DNA of 64,000 nt from Actinomycetes bacterium. Lineage in GTDB: Bacteria; Actinomycetota; Acidimicrobiia; Acidimicrobiales; RAAP-2. Shown piece by piece: positions 39,339-48,996 of the stretch (positions within the stretch are counted from its first letter, which is position 1; every line of letters starts with the position of its first letter). The position numbers were made by a program, and so were the translations under genes. A model generated the notes under the pieces. It was not told the DNA's origin and ran no database searches. It worked only from the letters and a program-made list of their open reading frames with translations. The stretch lies in NCBI GenBank assembly GCA_021781335.1, contig JAJXXA010000069.1:1-64000 (forward strand), written 5' to 3'.

Positions 39339-40739
39339 TCAGCCGATGGAGCCCTCCATTTGCAGCTCGATCAAACGTGACCATTCGACCGCGTACTCCA
39401 TTGGCAAGGTGCGCGTTACCGGCTCGATGAAGCCGTTCACGATCATGCCCATTGCCTGGCTTTCGGTGAGGCCCCGACTCATCAGATAGAACAACTGATC
39501 GTCACCAATCTTCGAGACGGTGGCTTCGTGACCAATTGACGCATCCTGCTCTCCGACTTCCATGTACGGCTTGGTCTCAGAGGTCGAGAACTCGTCCAAC
39601 AACAGCGCATCGCAACGAACGAAACTCTTTGAACCGGTCGCGCCCTCTTCGACCTTCACGAGTCCTCTGTAGGCCGTCAACCCTCCGTCTTTGGAGATCG
39701 ACTTCGAGACGATCGTTGACGTCGTCTCGGGTGCGCAGTGAACCATCTTGGCCCCCGCGTCTTGGGTCTGCCCCGGTCCCGCGTAGGCAACCGACAGGAC
39801 TTCACCCGACGCCTTGGGACCCATGAGGTAGACCGAGGGGTACTTCATCGTGAGCCGAGAACCAATGTTGCCGTCGATCCACTCGACGTGAGCTTCTGCT
39901 TCCGCGCGAGCACGTTTGGTGACCAAGTTGTAGACGTTGTTCGACCAGTTCTGGATGGTCGTATAGGTGATGCGAGATCCGGGTAGTGCCACTAATTCAA
40001 CGACTGCCGAGTGCAGGGAGTCTGTCGAATAGACGGGAGCCGAGCAGCCTTCGACGTAATGAACCTGACTACCCTCGTCGGCAATGATCAACGTACGTTC
40101 GAACTGACCCATGTTCTCGGTATTGATTCGAAAGTACGCCTGGAGCGGCTGGTCGACCTTGACGCCCGGCGGGACGTAGATGAACGAGCCACCACTCCAT
40201 ACCGCTGAATTGAGCGCAGCAAACTTGTTGTCATTGGGAGGGATGACTGTGCCGAAATACTTTCGCACGAGGTCGGGGTAGTCACGAACGGCGGTGTCCA
40301 TGTCACAAAACAGCACACCGAGGCGTTCGAGGTCCTCGCGATTTCGGTGAAAAACGACTTCTGACTCATATTGCGCGGTGACACCAGCCAGATACTTGCG
40401 TTCCGCTTCTGGGATACCGAGGCGCTCGTAGGTGTTCTTGATCGCGTCAGGAAGGTCTTCCCATCGCTCCACTCGATTCTCAGTGGGCTTGATGTAGTAG
40501 TAGATGTCATTGAAATCAAGATCGGGCATTCGCGTCGCGAACCAAGGCAGCATCGGCTTCTTCTCGAAACGCTTGAGAGCGCTGAGACGAAAATCAAGCA
40601 TCCACTTCTCTTCACTCTTGATGCTCGACATCTCACGAACGATTGCCTCGTTGATGCCCTTCTTCGGCTTGAAGACGGGAATCTGCTCGTCGGACCAGCC
40701 GAGCTGGTAACGACTGAAGTCCAGATTGTCTATAGCCAT
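39339..40739 (-). CDS. sufB: Fe-S cluster assembly protein SufB
   Basis: VHYVEGCSAPVYSTDSLHSAVVEL; NWSNNVYNLVTKRARAEAEAHVEWIDGNIGSRLTMKYPSVYLMGP. Confidence 0.95.
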   Translation of the reverse strand: MAIDNLDFSRYQLGWSDEQIPVFKPKKGINEAIVREMSSIKSEEKWMLDFRLSALKRFEKKPMLPWFATRMPDLDFNDIYYYIKPTENRVERWEDLPDAIKNTYERLGIPEAERKYLAGVTAQYESEVVFHRNREDLERLGVLFCDMDTAVRDYPDLVRKYFGTVIPPNDNKFAALNSAVWSGGSFIYVPPGVKVDQPLQAYFRINTENMGQFERTLIIADEGSQVHYVEGCSAPVYSTDSLHSAVVELVALPGSRITYTTIQNWSNNVYNLVTKRARAEAEAHVEWIDGNIGSRLTMKYPSVYLMGPKASGEVLSVAYAGPGQTQDAGAKMVHCAPETTSTIVSKSISKDGGLTAYRGLVKVEEGATGSKSFVRCDALLLDEFSTSETKPYMEVGEQDASIGHEATVSKIGDDQLFYLMSRGLTESQAMGMIVNGFIEPVTRTLPMEYAVEWSRLIELQMEGSIG

Positions 40740-40768
40740 CGCGCTCCTTTTGAATTAACCCTACGCCC

Positions 40769-40796
40769 ATAGTAGTAACTGGACACAGCGGCACAA
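40769..40796 (-). promoter_or_regulatory. Candidate sigma70-like promoter of sufB
   Basis: On minus strand TTGTGC - 16 nt - TACTAT, followed by AAAAGGAG just upstream of the sufB start. Confidence 0.35.
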
Positions 40797-40910
40797 CCAC
40801 AAACTCACAAAAGTTAGCCGCTCCGCTACAACAGCGCGCTGTCTCTGGCGAGTTCGCGAATCACAGCGTGAACTGGTGAATTGGGTTTGCCGGCATTCTG
40901 GCAGAGTGGA

Positions 40911-43079
40911 GTGGTGCTCACACCCCCCTCCGCATCTAAGCGCCCTCACTCCATCTCTCGCCACAACGATGAACGGATCGACCCCTACTACTGGTTGATG
41001 CAGCGAGATGACCCTGAAGTCATTGCGCATCTGCGTGCGGAGAACGCCTACCAAGAGGCAGCATTCTCGTCGCTCAAGGCGCTCGAGAACGAGCTCTTCG
41101 AGGAGATCAAAAATCGTATCGAGGAGACTGACATCTCAGTGCCCGTACGTCGAGGGTCCTGGTGGTATTTCGAACGCACTCGCGAGGGACTCGACTATCC
41201 GATCAGCTGCCGGGTTCCCTCAACGGCTGATGATGAAACGCCTCCGACCATTGACCCCCTCGTACTCTTGGCGGGCGAACAGATCGTGCTCGATGAGAAT
41301 CAGGAGGCCGTGGGCCACGACTTCTTGTCAGTAGGGGTCCTCAGCGTCAGTCCCGATGATCAATGGGTTGCGGTCGGCACCGACTTTGAGGGCAATGAAC
41401 GTCACACCGTCACCGTGCGTCCCCTCGCCGGTCAAGATCCGCTCGACGACGAGCTCAATGATGTCTACTACGGCTTTGCGTGGGCCAACGACAGCCGTCA
41501 CTTCTTCTTCACGCGCGTCGACGACGCCATGCGACCGTGGCAACTCTGGCGACACGAACTTGGTACGTCGCCCGAGCACGACGTTCTCCTCTACCAAGAA
41601 GATGACGAGCAGTTCACGGTGTCAGTGGGCAAGAGTCGCGACGACGCGGTGATCGTATTGTTGATCGGTTCTTCCACCACGACTGAGGTCCGATACCTCA
41701 ACGCGGACGAGCCAACGTCGGCGTTGTCACTTCTTGAAGGTCGCCGACAAGGCATCGAATACGGCGTCGAGCACTTTCGCGACGGCAACGATCGAAGGTG
41801 GTGGCTGAAGATCACCAACGAGGATGCAACGGACTTTCGACTGCTCGCCCGTCTGCACGAGGCGAGCGAGTGGCGCGAGCTCATTGCTCATCGACCAGGC
41901 AGTCGCCTTGACGGCGTCGACGCCTTCAAGAATTTCCTCGCTATTAGTGAGCGTCGCGACGGTAGCGCGACCGTGCGCATCGCGGCAGTCCTTGAAGGTG
42001 ACGACCCTTTCGGCGACGACGTGCTCGCCCGATCACGCTCGGTCGATGCCGACGTCAGCCCGAGCACAGTGTCACTGTCGGCCAACGTGAGTTACGACAC
42101 CTCTCTGGTACGCGTCGATATCACGTCCTTAGTCACACCTCACCTCATCGCCGACATCGTCGCCGCGACCGGCGAGGTGATTGTGAGAAAGCAGCAACGG
42201 GTCCGTGGTGGCTATGACGCCGCTAACTACGTCAGTGGACGACTCTGGGTCGAAGCGAGCGACGGTGCACGCATCCCGGTGTCATTCGTCGCACGTCGAG
42301 ACCTCGTTGAAGTTGGCGCCGACGGAGCGCGACCTCTGGCTCCGGCACCACTCTTGCTCTACGGCTACGGCAGCTACGAGATCTCTATCGACCCCGCCTT
42401 TTCTTCACTTCGACTCTCCCTGCTCGATCGGGGTGTGATCTTCGCCATTGCCCACGTACGAGGGGGTGGTGAGATGGGTCGGTCCTGGTACGAAATGGGC
42501 AAACTCGCGCAAAAGCCGACTACCTTCAGCGACTTCGTTTCGGTGGCGCGCCACCTCATTGATCAGCACTGGACCACTCCTTCACGCCTGGCCATTCGCG
42601 GCGGCTCCGCCGGCGGGCTCTTGATGGGTGCCGTGATGAACTTGGCGCCCGAGCTCTTTCGATGTGTGGTGGCTGAGGTGCCATTCGTTGACGCACTCAC
42701 GACAATGCTTGATGCGACGCTGCCGCTCACCGTTGGCGAGTGGGAAGAATGGGGAAACCCCGATGAGAGTGCGACCGCGTATCGCACCATGAAGTCCTAT
42801 TCGCCCTATGACAACGTTCGCTCGCTCAATGAGGACGGCTCGACTCGTGTCTATCCGCATCTCTTCGCAGCCGGTGGATTGAACGACTCGCGCGTCGGGT
42901 TCTGGGAACCGGCCAAATGGGTGTTGAAACTACGTGATGCCAATCCCGCCAACGTTGCGTACCTGAAGACGGAGATGGGCGCCGGCCACGGCGGTCCCTC
43001 TGGTCGCTATGAGGCGTGGCGCGACGAGGCTCAAGTCCTTGCGTTCATATTGAACGAGATCACGACGCCCGAGGAGTAG
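40911..43079 (+). CDS. S9 family oligopeptidase (oligopeptidase B-like)
   Basis: YYWLMQRDDPEVIAHLRAEN; HVRGGGEMGRSWYEMGKLAQKPTTFSDF; RGGSAGGLLMGAV; GHGGPSGRYEAW. Confidence 0.92.
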   Translation: MVLTPPSASKRPHSISRHNDERIDPYYWLMQRDDPEVIAHLRAENAYQEAAFSSLKALENELFEEIKNRIEETDISVPVRRGSWWYFERTREGLDYPISCRVPSTADDETPPTIDPLVLLAGEQIVLDENQEAVGHDFLSVGVLSVSPDDQWVAVGTDFEGNERHTVTVRPLAGQDPLDDELNDVYYGFAWANDSRHFFFTRVDDAMRPWQLWRHELGTSPEHDVLLYQEDDEQFTVSVGKSRDDAVIVLLIGSSTTTEVRYLNADEPTSALSLLEGRRQGIEYGVEHFRDGNDRRWWLKITNEDATDFRLLARLHEASEWRELIAHRPGSRLDGVDAFKNFLAISERRDGSATVRIAAVLEGDDPFGDDVLARSRSVDADVSPSTVSLSANVSYDTSLVRVDITSLVTPHLIADIVAATGEVIVRKQQRVRGGYDAANYVSGRLWVEASDGARIPVSFVARRDLVEVGADGARPLAPAPLLLYGYGSYEISIDPAFSSLRLSLLDRGVIFAIAHVRGGGEMGRSWYEMGKLAQKPTTFSDFVSVARHLIDQHWTTPSRLAIRGGSAGGLLMGAVMNLAPELFRCVVAEVPFVDALTTMLDATLPLTVGEWEEWGNPDESATAYRTMKSYSPYDNVRSLNEDGSTRVYPHLFAAGGLNDSRVGFWEPAKWVLKLRDANPANVAYLKTEMGAGHGGPSGRYEAWRDEAQVLAFILNEITTPEE

Positions 43080-43612
43080 GCCCCCACCTGAGCACTTGGC
43101 GGCGCCATACCGGTCCTGGTTGTCGTTGTCGTTGTCGTTGTCGATGTCGAGTTCGGTTTCGAGCTCGAGTGGTCGAAATAGTAGAACGCACCAACAGCAA
43201 TGACGAGAACGACCAGGAGCACCACCGCCAATTTGCGTACGAAACTAGGTGTGAACGTCGCGCGCCGAGCAGACCTCGACAATGCCCAGCGTTCATCGTG
43301 TCGAAGTTGGGCCAGCGCCTCAACGTCGTAGATCGGCGCCTGTGACTCTCCAAACACGTATTCTCGAGACGGCTCGAGGCGCGGTCGCGCGGGCGTCGTA
43401 CGTTGAGCGTCACTGGGCGCTTCATTTGGATCTTTGACGAGTCGAAACCCCTTCGAAGTGGCGTAGGGCGACGGCGGTGGCGAGATCAGCCGCGTCGACT
43501 TCAGTGTGTCACCACGGACATGATCGCGGCGAAGCTTTCGGTACCGGAGCACACCCACCGCAAGGATCACGATGACCAGTACTGCGGCGATCAACTCGAG
43601 TGCGAGGATCAC
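43031..43612 (-). CDS. Hypothetical membrane protein with poly-Thr tract
   Basis: N-terminal TM ALELIAAVLVIVILAVGVL, second TM KLAVVLLVVLVIAVGAFYYF, then TSTTTTTTTTRT; 3' end overlaps the peptidase gene by ~49 nt. Confidence 0.65.
   Translation of the reverse strand: MILALELIAAVLVIVILAVGVLRYRKLRRDHVRGDTLKSTRLISPPPSPYATSKGFRLVKDPNEAPSDAQRTTPARPRLEPSREYVFGESQAPIYDVEALAQLRHDERWALSRSARRATFTPSFVRKLAVVLLVVLVIAVGAFYYFDHSSSKPNSTSTTTTTTTTRTGMAPPSAQVGAYSSGVVISFNMNART
43120..43149. repeat. Hexanucleotide microsatellite (TTGTCG)x4 plus one variant unit
   Basis: ttgtcg ttgtcg ttgtcg ttgtcg atgtcg; encodes part of the poly-Thr tract on minus strand. Confidence 0.9.
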
Positions 43613-43682
43613 GCACCCTCACTTCGTCGTTCGCTCATCTCTAGGGACTTGGCCATACGACGAAGCGTAGTAAACGTCGCGC

Positions 43683-44156
43683 CTACGTAAGCTCGGCGAA
43701 GCCGCCACGGTAATAGACCAGCGGGGTACCCGGGTGCGCGGCCACGTAGTCAATGGCGACGATTGCGATGTCGTGGTCTCCGTACGTGGAGAGCTGTGAG
43801 ATCCGGCCCTCAAGATGTGCAATGGCGCCGTCCAGCATCGGCGCACCCTCTGGCCCGACGCTCCACCCAACGCCATTGAACTTGTCGATGCCTGTCGTGG
43901 CAAAGACGCGCGCGAGCGCCTCTTGCTCAGATGAAAGGATGTTGATACCGATTGACTCGGCATTTTTGACCCTTGACCAGGACTCTCCGACACTCCTCGC
44001 CGCAAACGACACAAGGATCGGCTCCAATGACAGCGATCCGAAAGTTTGACACGTGAACCCGGCGAGGCCGTCAGGTGTCGAAGCGGTGACCGCGACCACG
44101 CCCGTCACGTAGTGTCCGACCACTTCTTTGTAGTGCGCAATCTCCAGTGAACTCAC
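43683..44156 (-). CDS. Flavin reductase family protein
   Basis: GHYVTGVVAVTASTPDGLAGFTCQTFGSLSLEPILVSFAARSVGESW. Confidence 0.88.
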   Translation of the reverse strand: MSSLEIAHYKEVVGHYVTGVVAVTASTPDGLAGFTCQTFGSLSLEPILVSFAARSVGESWSRVKNAESIGINILSSEQEALARVFATTGIDKFNGVGWSVGPEGAPMLDGAIAHLEGRISQLSTYGDHDIAIVAIDYVAAHPGTPLVYYRGGFAELT

Positions 44157-44233
44157 GCGTGGCACCTTACCGGCGTTGGTGCGTGTCACGCCGCATACCG
44201 ATCAACGCGCGAGGCCCGACAACTCCGATGTGC

Positions 44234-45112
44234 TCACTTGGCAAGCTGCAGGCGACGGCGAACCTCCTCGACGAGGCCGTCATCGATGAGACTGCGGACA
44301 ATGAGTTCTCTGCGCTCCATCGTCACCTCCGACAGCGACTGGTCAAGCCGGGTCCAGGACACTGGCCCTTCTCGCAACATCGCCAACACCCGACCTCGGA
44401 TCTGACGGTTTGAACCAGCGAAGGTGCCCTGAGGACGAGATACGCCAGCACTTGTCGGCGCAGGATCTGCGCCACCGTGACGTCGCCACGCACACCCACC
44501 GCGTACCGGACAACTCTCACAGAGCGGCGTCGACCGGCAGTACTGGGCGCCAAGGTCGAGCATTGCCTGGTTGAAAGCTGCGACGTCATCGCGTGGAAGG
44601 AGCGACTGAGCTATCTCTCGCGCATCTCGCACACTGAGAGATTTGTTGGCGATCGCACGTGAGACGATCCGCCCAACGTTCGTGTCGAGTACCGCGACTC
44701 GTTGACCGAATGCGAATGAGGCAACCGCGTTCGCTGTGTACTCGCCAACACCCGAGAGGCCGCGCAAGGCGCGCACGTCATCGGGCACCACACCTTGAAA
44801 CTCGTCGCGAATCGTTTTGGCCGCGGTGTGCAGAGCCTTGGCGCGTCGTGGAAATCCGAGCCCGCCCCATACGGTGAGCACACTCGAAAGTGGCGCATCA
44901 GCGCACGCCCGTGGCGTTGGGAAACGCTGAAGAAAGATCGTCCACGGTTCGATCACGCGCGCCGTCTGGGTCTGTTGCAGCATGACCTCGCTTACGAGAA
45001 TTGCCCAGGGGTCAGGATGATTGATCCACGGTAGCGCTCGCTGCAATCCTGGTGCGGCACGACGAAGCGCGCGTCGAAACGCCGCGCGGTCGCTAACCCC
45101 AGACGTCGTCAC
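44234..45112 (-). CDS. mutY: A/G-specific adenine glycosylase (MutY-like)
   Basis: EVMLQQTQTARVI; LSGVGEYTANAVASFAFG; VLDTNVGRI; Fe-S CRSTPLCESCPVRGGC; no NUDIX-like C-terminus seen. Confidence 0.88.
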   Translation of the reverse strand: MTTSGVSDRAAFRRALRRAAPGLQRALPWINHPDPWAILVSEVMLQQTQTARVIEPWTIFLQRFPTPRACADAPLSSVLTVWGGLGFPRRAKALHTAAKTIRDEFQGVVPDDVRALRGLSGVGEYTANAVASFAFGQRVAVLDTNVGRIVSRAIANKSLSVRDAREIAQSLLPRDDVAAFNQAMLDLGAQYCRSTPLCESCPVRGGCAWRRHGGADPAPTSAGVSRPQGTFAGSNRQIRGRVLAMLREGPVSWTRLDQSLSEVTMERRELIVRSLIDDGLVEEVRRRLQLAK

Positions 45113-45611
45113 CGTAGGGGCGACGTCGCACGGGGGCGAAGTCTTTTTTCCATACCATCACTTTTCGTCGGAAGTAGCAGACTTCCATCCCCTCTTGATT
45201 GAAACCCTTTGTCTCTACGACAACGATGCCACGATCGTTCTTCGACGTCGAGGGGATCTTGTCCAGGACACGGGTCTCGGCGTAGATCGTGTCGCCGTGA
45301 AAGGTCGGAAAACGGTGGATCAGACTCTCCACTTCAAGATTTGCGATTGCCGAGCCCGAGACATCGGGAACACTCATACCCAAGACGAGCGAGTAGACAA
45401 GGTTGCCGACAACAACGTTCTTTCGCTGCACACTCTCGTTCTCGGCAAACCACGCATTGGTGTGCAGTGGGTGGTGATTCATCGTGATCATGCAGAACAG
45501 ATGGTCGTCAGCTTCCGTGATGGTCTTGCCCGGCCAGTGTTTGTACACGTCACCGATCTCGAACTCCTCGAAATAGCGACCGAAGGGACGATCAAAAGTG
45601 CTCATGCTCAC
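45093..45611 (-). CDS. mch: MaoC-family hydratase, probable mesaconyl-CoA hydratase
   Basis: GRYFEEFEIGDVYKHWPGKTITEADDHLFCMITMNHHPLHTNAWFAE...LGMSVPDVSGSAIANLEVESL; resembles single-domain Streptomyces-type Mch from memory; neighbours mcd and mcl. Confidence 0.78.
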   Translation of the reverse strand: MSMSTFDRPFGRYFEEFEIGDVYKHWPGKTITEADDHLFCMITMNHHPLHTNAWFAENESVQRKNVVVGNLVYSLVLGMSVPDVSGSAIANLEVESLIHRFPTFHGDTIYAETRVLDKIPSTSKNDRGIVVVETKGFNQEGMEVCYFRRKVMVWKKDFAPVRRRPYGDDVWG

Positions 45612-45640
45612 TGACGACCTTTCCTTGAAGTAGTGCGACG

Positions 45641-46081
45641 TTACTGCTCTTGTGGCTCTTCGATGGCGGGACGAGTCGTAAAAGACACGGTGCCGCCCGG
45701 AAGAGATTCCCCGTCGACCACCATGCGCCAGGTGTAACGAGCCCCGGGCACGAGTGGAATAGGTCCAAAGTTCACGGCAATCGGCACGTCGACGGGTGTC
45801 CCGACGGGTACGCCCTCAGGTGCCCCGGCGGTGAAATCGCCACGCACTTCAATGCTCTGAAGTCCATCGGGGGTGTCAAAGTGCACCAGTTGGCCGTCCG
45901 CGTCTTCAAGGAAGAGCTCCCAGTGGTGCTGCTCGTTAAATTCGTGCCAATCCACACTCACCTTTAGTGCGACCGCCGACGGTACGGGATCAGGTCCGGT
46001 CACCGACCATCCGCCGCCCAGGATATAAAGCTTGCCATCGGCCACTTGGGCCGCGTCCGCGAGGAGCATTGTCACATTCAT
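45641..46081 (-). CDS. Conserved hypothetical protein (DUF6941-like)
   Basis: MNVTMLLADAAQVADGKLYILGGGWSVTGPDPVPSAVALKVSVDW. Confidence 0.6.
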   Translation of the reverse strand: MNVTMLLADAAQVADGKLYILGGGWSVTGPDPVPSAVALKVSVDWHEFNEQHHWELFLEDADGQLVHFDTPDGLQSIEVRGDFTAGAPEGVPVGTPVDVPIAVNFGPIPLVPGARYTWRMVVDGESLPGGTVSFTTRPAIEEPQEQ

Positions 46082-46134
46082 ACCTTCAGCCTAGGCCGCT
46101 CGTGCGCCCCTCGAAGAACCAGTAAATTTCACCT

Positions 46135-47751
46135 ATGACGACACCTGACATCGACCTCGCCCACGCCGCTGAACTTATTGAGCACGCGCAGTCACTGATC
46201 GACACTGCGGTGCAGCGACTCGCCGAGCTGGGCGGCGTTGATGAGAATCAGACGCTGGCCTATGACCTCGCGCACGCGTCAAGCGCGATCGCAACGGCAC
46301 GCGCCTGTCTTTCCTACGCGCAGAAGGGCCCGATCGAGGCTTCGCTGTTCGCTGCGTTCCTGGCCCACGCGATCAGTGATCTGCACACTCGCGTCTTCGC
46401 TCGCGAAGAACTGTGGGGCGCAGGCCCCACGTGGTACGTCCCCTTTGAGTCATTCGCGCGTGCCTACCGAGACCCTGGGTTCCTCGCTACCCTCGCCGAG
46501 ACGCCAGGACCGCGCCACCTCGGCGAGGACTACCAGATGGTGTCTGAGATGTTCCACCGCTTCGCAGAAGAGCAAGTCCGCCCGCACGCGGAGCATGTCC
46601 ATCGGGCCAACGCCGATATTCCCGAATCGATCATCGACGGCCTCAACCAGCTAGGTGGCTTCGGTCTCTCGGTGCCCGAGGCGTACGGCGGGTTCGCCAC
46701 GGGGGGCGAATCCGAGTATCTCGCCATGGTCATCGCCACTGAGGAGCTCTCCTGGGGCGGACTCGGCATCGGCGGATCATTGATCACCCGGCCCGAGATC
46801 CTGACTCGCGCACTGGTGAATGGCGGTACCGACGAACAAAAGCAGCGCTGGCTCCCTCGGCTCGCCAGCGCGGAATCCCTCGCGGCGATCGCCGTCACCG
46901 AGCCGGACTTTGGCAGCGATGTCGCGGGCCTCACCACCATGGCCACCAAGACCGCGGGTGGTTGGCTGATCAACGGCAGTAAGACCTGGTGCACGTTCGC
47001 CGCGCGCGCCGACGTGTTGATGCTGCTCGCGCGAACCGACCCTGATCGCTCCAAAGCCCACCGTGGCCTCTCGTTGTTCCTCGTCGAGAAGCCACAAGGT
47101 GACAGTCACGGATTCACGTTCTCCCAAGACGCCGACGGCGAGGGACGCGCCGACCCCAATGGGCGCCTCGAAGGGCGGCCAATCGACACGCTGGGCTATC
47201 GGGGCATGCATTCGTACGAATTGAGCTTTGACAATTGGTTCGTGCCCGACGAGAACTTGGTCGGGGCGGAGGCCGGCCTCGGCAAGGGCTTCTATTTTCA
47301 GATGGCCGGATTCGAGAACGGACGTATCCAGACCGCGGCACGCGCCGTAGGCGTGATGCAAGCCGCGTATGACGCGGCTCTCGAGTACGCACGAAACCGC
47401 GTGGTCTTTGGACAACCAATCATCAATTACGAGCTCACTCGAGTGAAACTCGCCACGATGGCCGCCATCATCCAATGCTCTCGACAGTTCTCCCTCCACG
47501 TGGCGACCTTGATGGGCCGAGGTGGCGGCGCCACCGAAGCGTCAATGGCTAAGGCGTACGTGTGTCGTGCGGCCGAGTGGGTGACGCGCGAAGCCATGCA
47601 GATCCACGGAGGTATGGGCTACGCCGAGGAGTATCCCGTCAGTCGCTATTTCGTCGATGCGCGAGTCCTCTCGATCTTCGAAGGAGCCGACGAGACGCTT
47701 TGTCTCAAGGTCGTCGCACGTCGACTGTTGGACGAGCGCAGCAGTGCCTAA
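46135..47751 (+). CDS. mcd: Acyl-CoA dehydrogenase with N-terminal extension, probable (2S)-methylsuccinyl-CoA dehydrogenase
   Basis: ~120 aa N-terminal extension before the ACAD core; ITEPDFGSDVAG-type VTEPDFGSDVAGLTT; QIHGGMGYAEEYPVSRYFVDARVLSIFEGADETLCLKVVARRLL. Confidence 0.8.
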   Translation: MTTPDIDLAHAAELIEHAQSLIDTAVQRLAELGGVDENQTLAYDLAHASSAIATARACLSYAQKGPIEASLFAAFLAHAISDLHTRVFAREELWGAGPTWYVPFESFARAYRDPGFLATLAETPGPRHLGEDYQMVSEMFHRFAEEQVRPHAEHVHRANADIPESIIDGLNQLGGFGLSVPEAYGGFATGGESEYLAMVIATEELSWGGLGIGGSLITRPEILTRALVNGGTDEQKQRWLPRLASAESLAAIAVTEPDFGSDVAGLTTMATKTAGGWLINGSKTWCTFAARADVLMLLARTDPDRSKAHRGLSLFLVEKPQGDSHGFTFSQDADGEGRADPNGRLEGRPIDTLGYRGMHSYELSFDNWFVPDENLVGAEAGLGKGFYFQMAGFENGRIQTAARAVGVMQAAYDAALEYARNRVVFGQPIINYELTRVKLATMAAIIQCSRQFSLHVATLMGRGGGATEASMAKAYVCRAAEWVTREAMQIHGGMGYAEEYPVSRYFVDARVLSIFEGADETLCLKVVARRLLDERSSA

Positions 47752-48956
47752 GGCTCGTCGATGGTGAAAGCGGCGTGCACCGCACCCAGTTCGAGCCCGG
47801 CCGAGTGCAGGTCGGGTCGGTCACCGCGGGCGGTCTGTGCGCGAAGTGCCGCGCGCTCCCACCGCTGTTCCACTTTGCCGTATCGCCAAAAGAGCAACGC
47901 GAAGGTCCAGACCGCGACGAACAGCCCCACGATGACAAAGCCCGCCCGATTGATGTTGAATCCGGCGGCGTAACTCCACAGCCCACCCTTCAAGTGAAGT
48001 TGGCCGGCGAGGACCTGCAAGAGTTCCAGTGTGCCAATGTAGAAAGCGACGAACACGCTGAGTCCAGTGATCGCGATGTTGTAATAGACCTTGCGCACGG
48101 GCTTGGAGAATGCCCACCCGTAGGCAAAGTTCATGAACGAGCCGTCGATGGTGTCGAGCAGACTCATGCCCGCCGCGAACAAGAACGGCAGTGACAAGAT
48201 TGCCCAAAAGGGGAGACCGGCGGCCACGGAGGTTCCCGCGAGCACCAGAAACGCCACCTCAGTCGCGGTGTCAAAACCCAAGCCGAAGAGCAGACCGACC
48301 GGGTACATCTTCCAGGGCTTATCCACCGAACGCGCAATGGGTCCAAAGAATCGCATCATGAATCCACGGGCGTTCAAGTGACGCTCGAGCTCCGAGTCAT
48401 CAAAACGTCCTTGGCGCATCTGGACGAAGAGTCGCACGATCCCGTACAACACCACCGCATTGAGTGTGGCGATGATGTAGAGAAAGCCTCCCGACACCAC
48501 GGTGCCAATGAGGCCGCCGTAGTGATGCAGCCCCGAGCTCGAATTGGCGATCTGGGGTCCGAGCGCACGCGCTCCGAGACCGAGGAGCACAGTGAGGCCA
48601 AAGACGACCGAGGAGTGTCCCAACGAGAAGAAGAAACCGACCGACATTGGCCGCTTGCCCTCGGACATGAACTTTCGCGTCGTGTTGTCAATGGCGGCAA
48701 TGTGATCAGCGTCAAAGGCGTGTCGCATTCCCAGGGTGTACGCGAGCACCCCGGTGCCGACGCCGAGAATCTTGCTGGACCCACCCGTGTAGTGGTGTGA
48801 CGAGGCAAGCAACAACAGACCCCAACCCAACACGTGCAACAAGACAATGAAGGCCAACATCCCATAGAGGCTGCGCCATTCCGACGGGGAGAACGAGGCA
48901 CGAACCCGGTGGCGCAACTTGGTTGGAGGTGGGGCCACGGTGGTCACGAGGCTCAC
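47748..48956 (-). CDS. NiCoT-family nickel/cobalt transporter
   Basis: TM-rich; signature RHAFDADHIAAIDNTTRKF; LGFDTATEVAFL. Confidence 0.92.
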   Translation of the reverse strand: MSLVTTVAPPPTKLRHRVRASFSPSEWRSLYGMLAFIVLLHVLGWGLLLLASSHHYTGGSSKILGVGTGVLAYTLGMRHAFDADHIAAIDNTTRKFMSEGKRPMSVGFFFSLGHSSVVFGLTVLLGLGARALGPQIANSSSGLHHYGGLIGTVVSGGFLYIIATLNAVVLYGIVRLFVQMRQGRFDDSELERHLNARGFMMRFFGPIARSVDKPWKMYPVGLLFGLGFDTATEVAFLVLAGTSVAAGLPFWAILSLPFLFAAGMSLLDTIDGSFMNFAYGWAFSKPVRKVYYNIAITGLSVFVAFYIGTLELLQVLAGQLHLKGGLWSYAAGFNINRAGFVIVGLFVAVWTFALLFWRYGKVEQRWERAALRAQTARGDRPDLHSAGLELGAVHAAFTIDEP

Positions 48957-48996
48957 CTTACTGGGAACATCTCCTAATAAGACACACCCGAGGCCG

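Noticed and set aside
43120-43149. Short tandem repeat as a CRISPR array
   Set aside because: Units are 6 bp with no spacers; it is a coding microsatellite for Thr.
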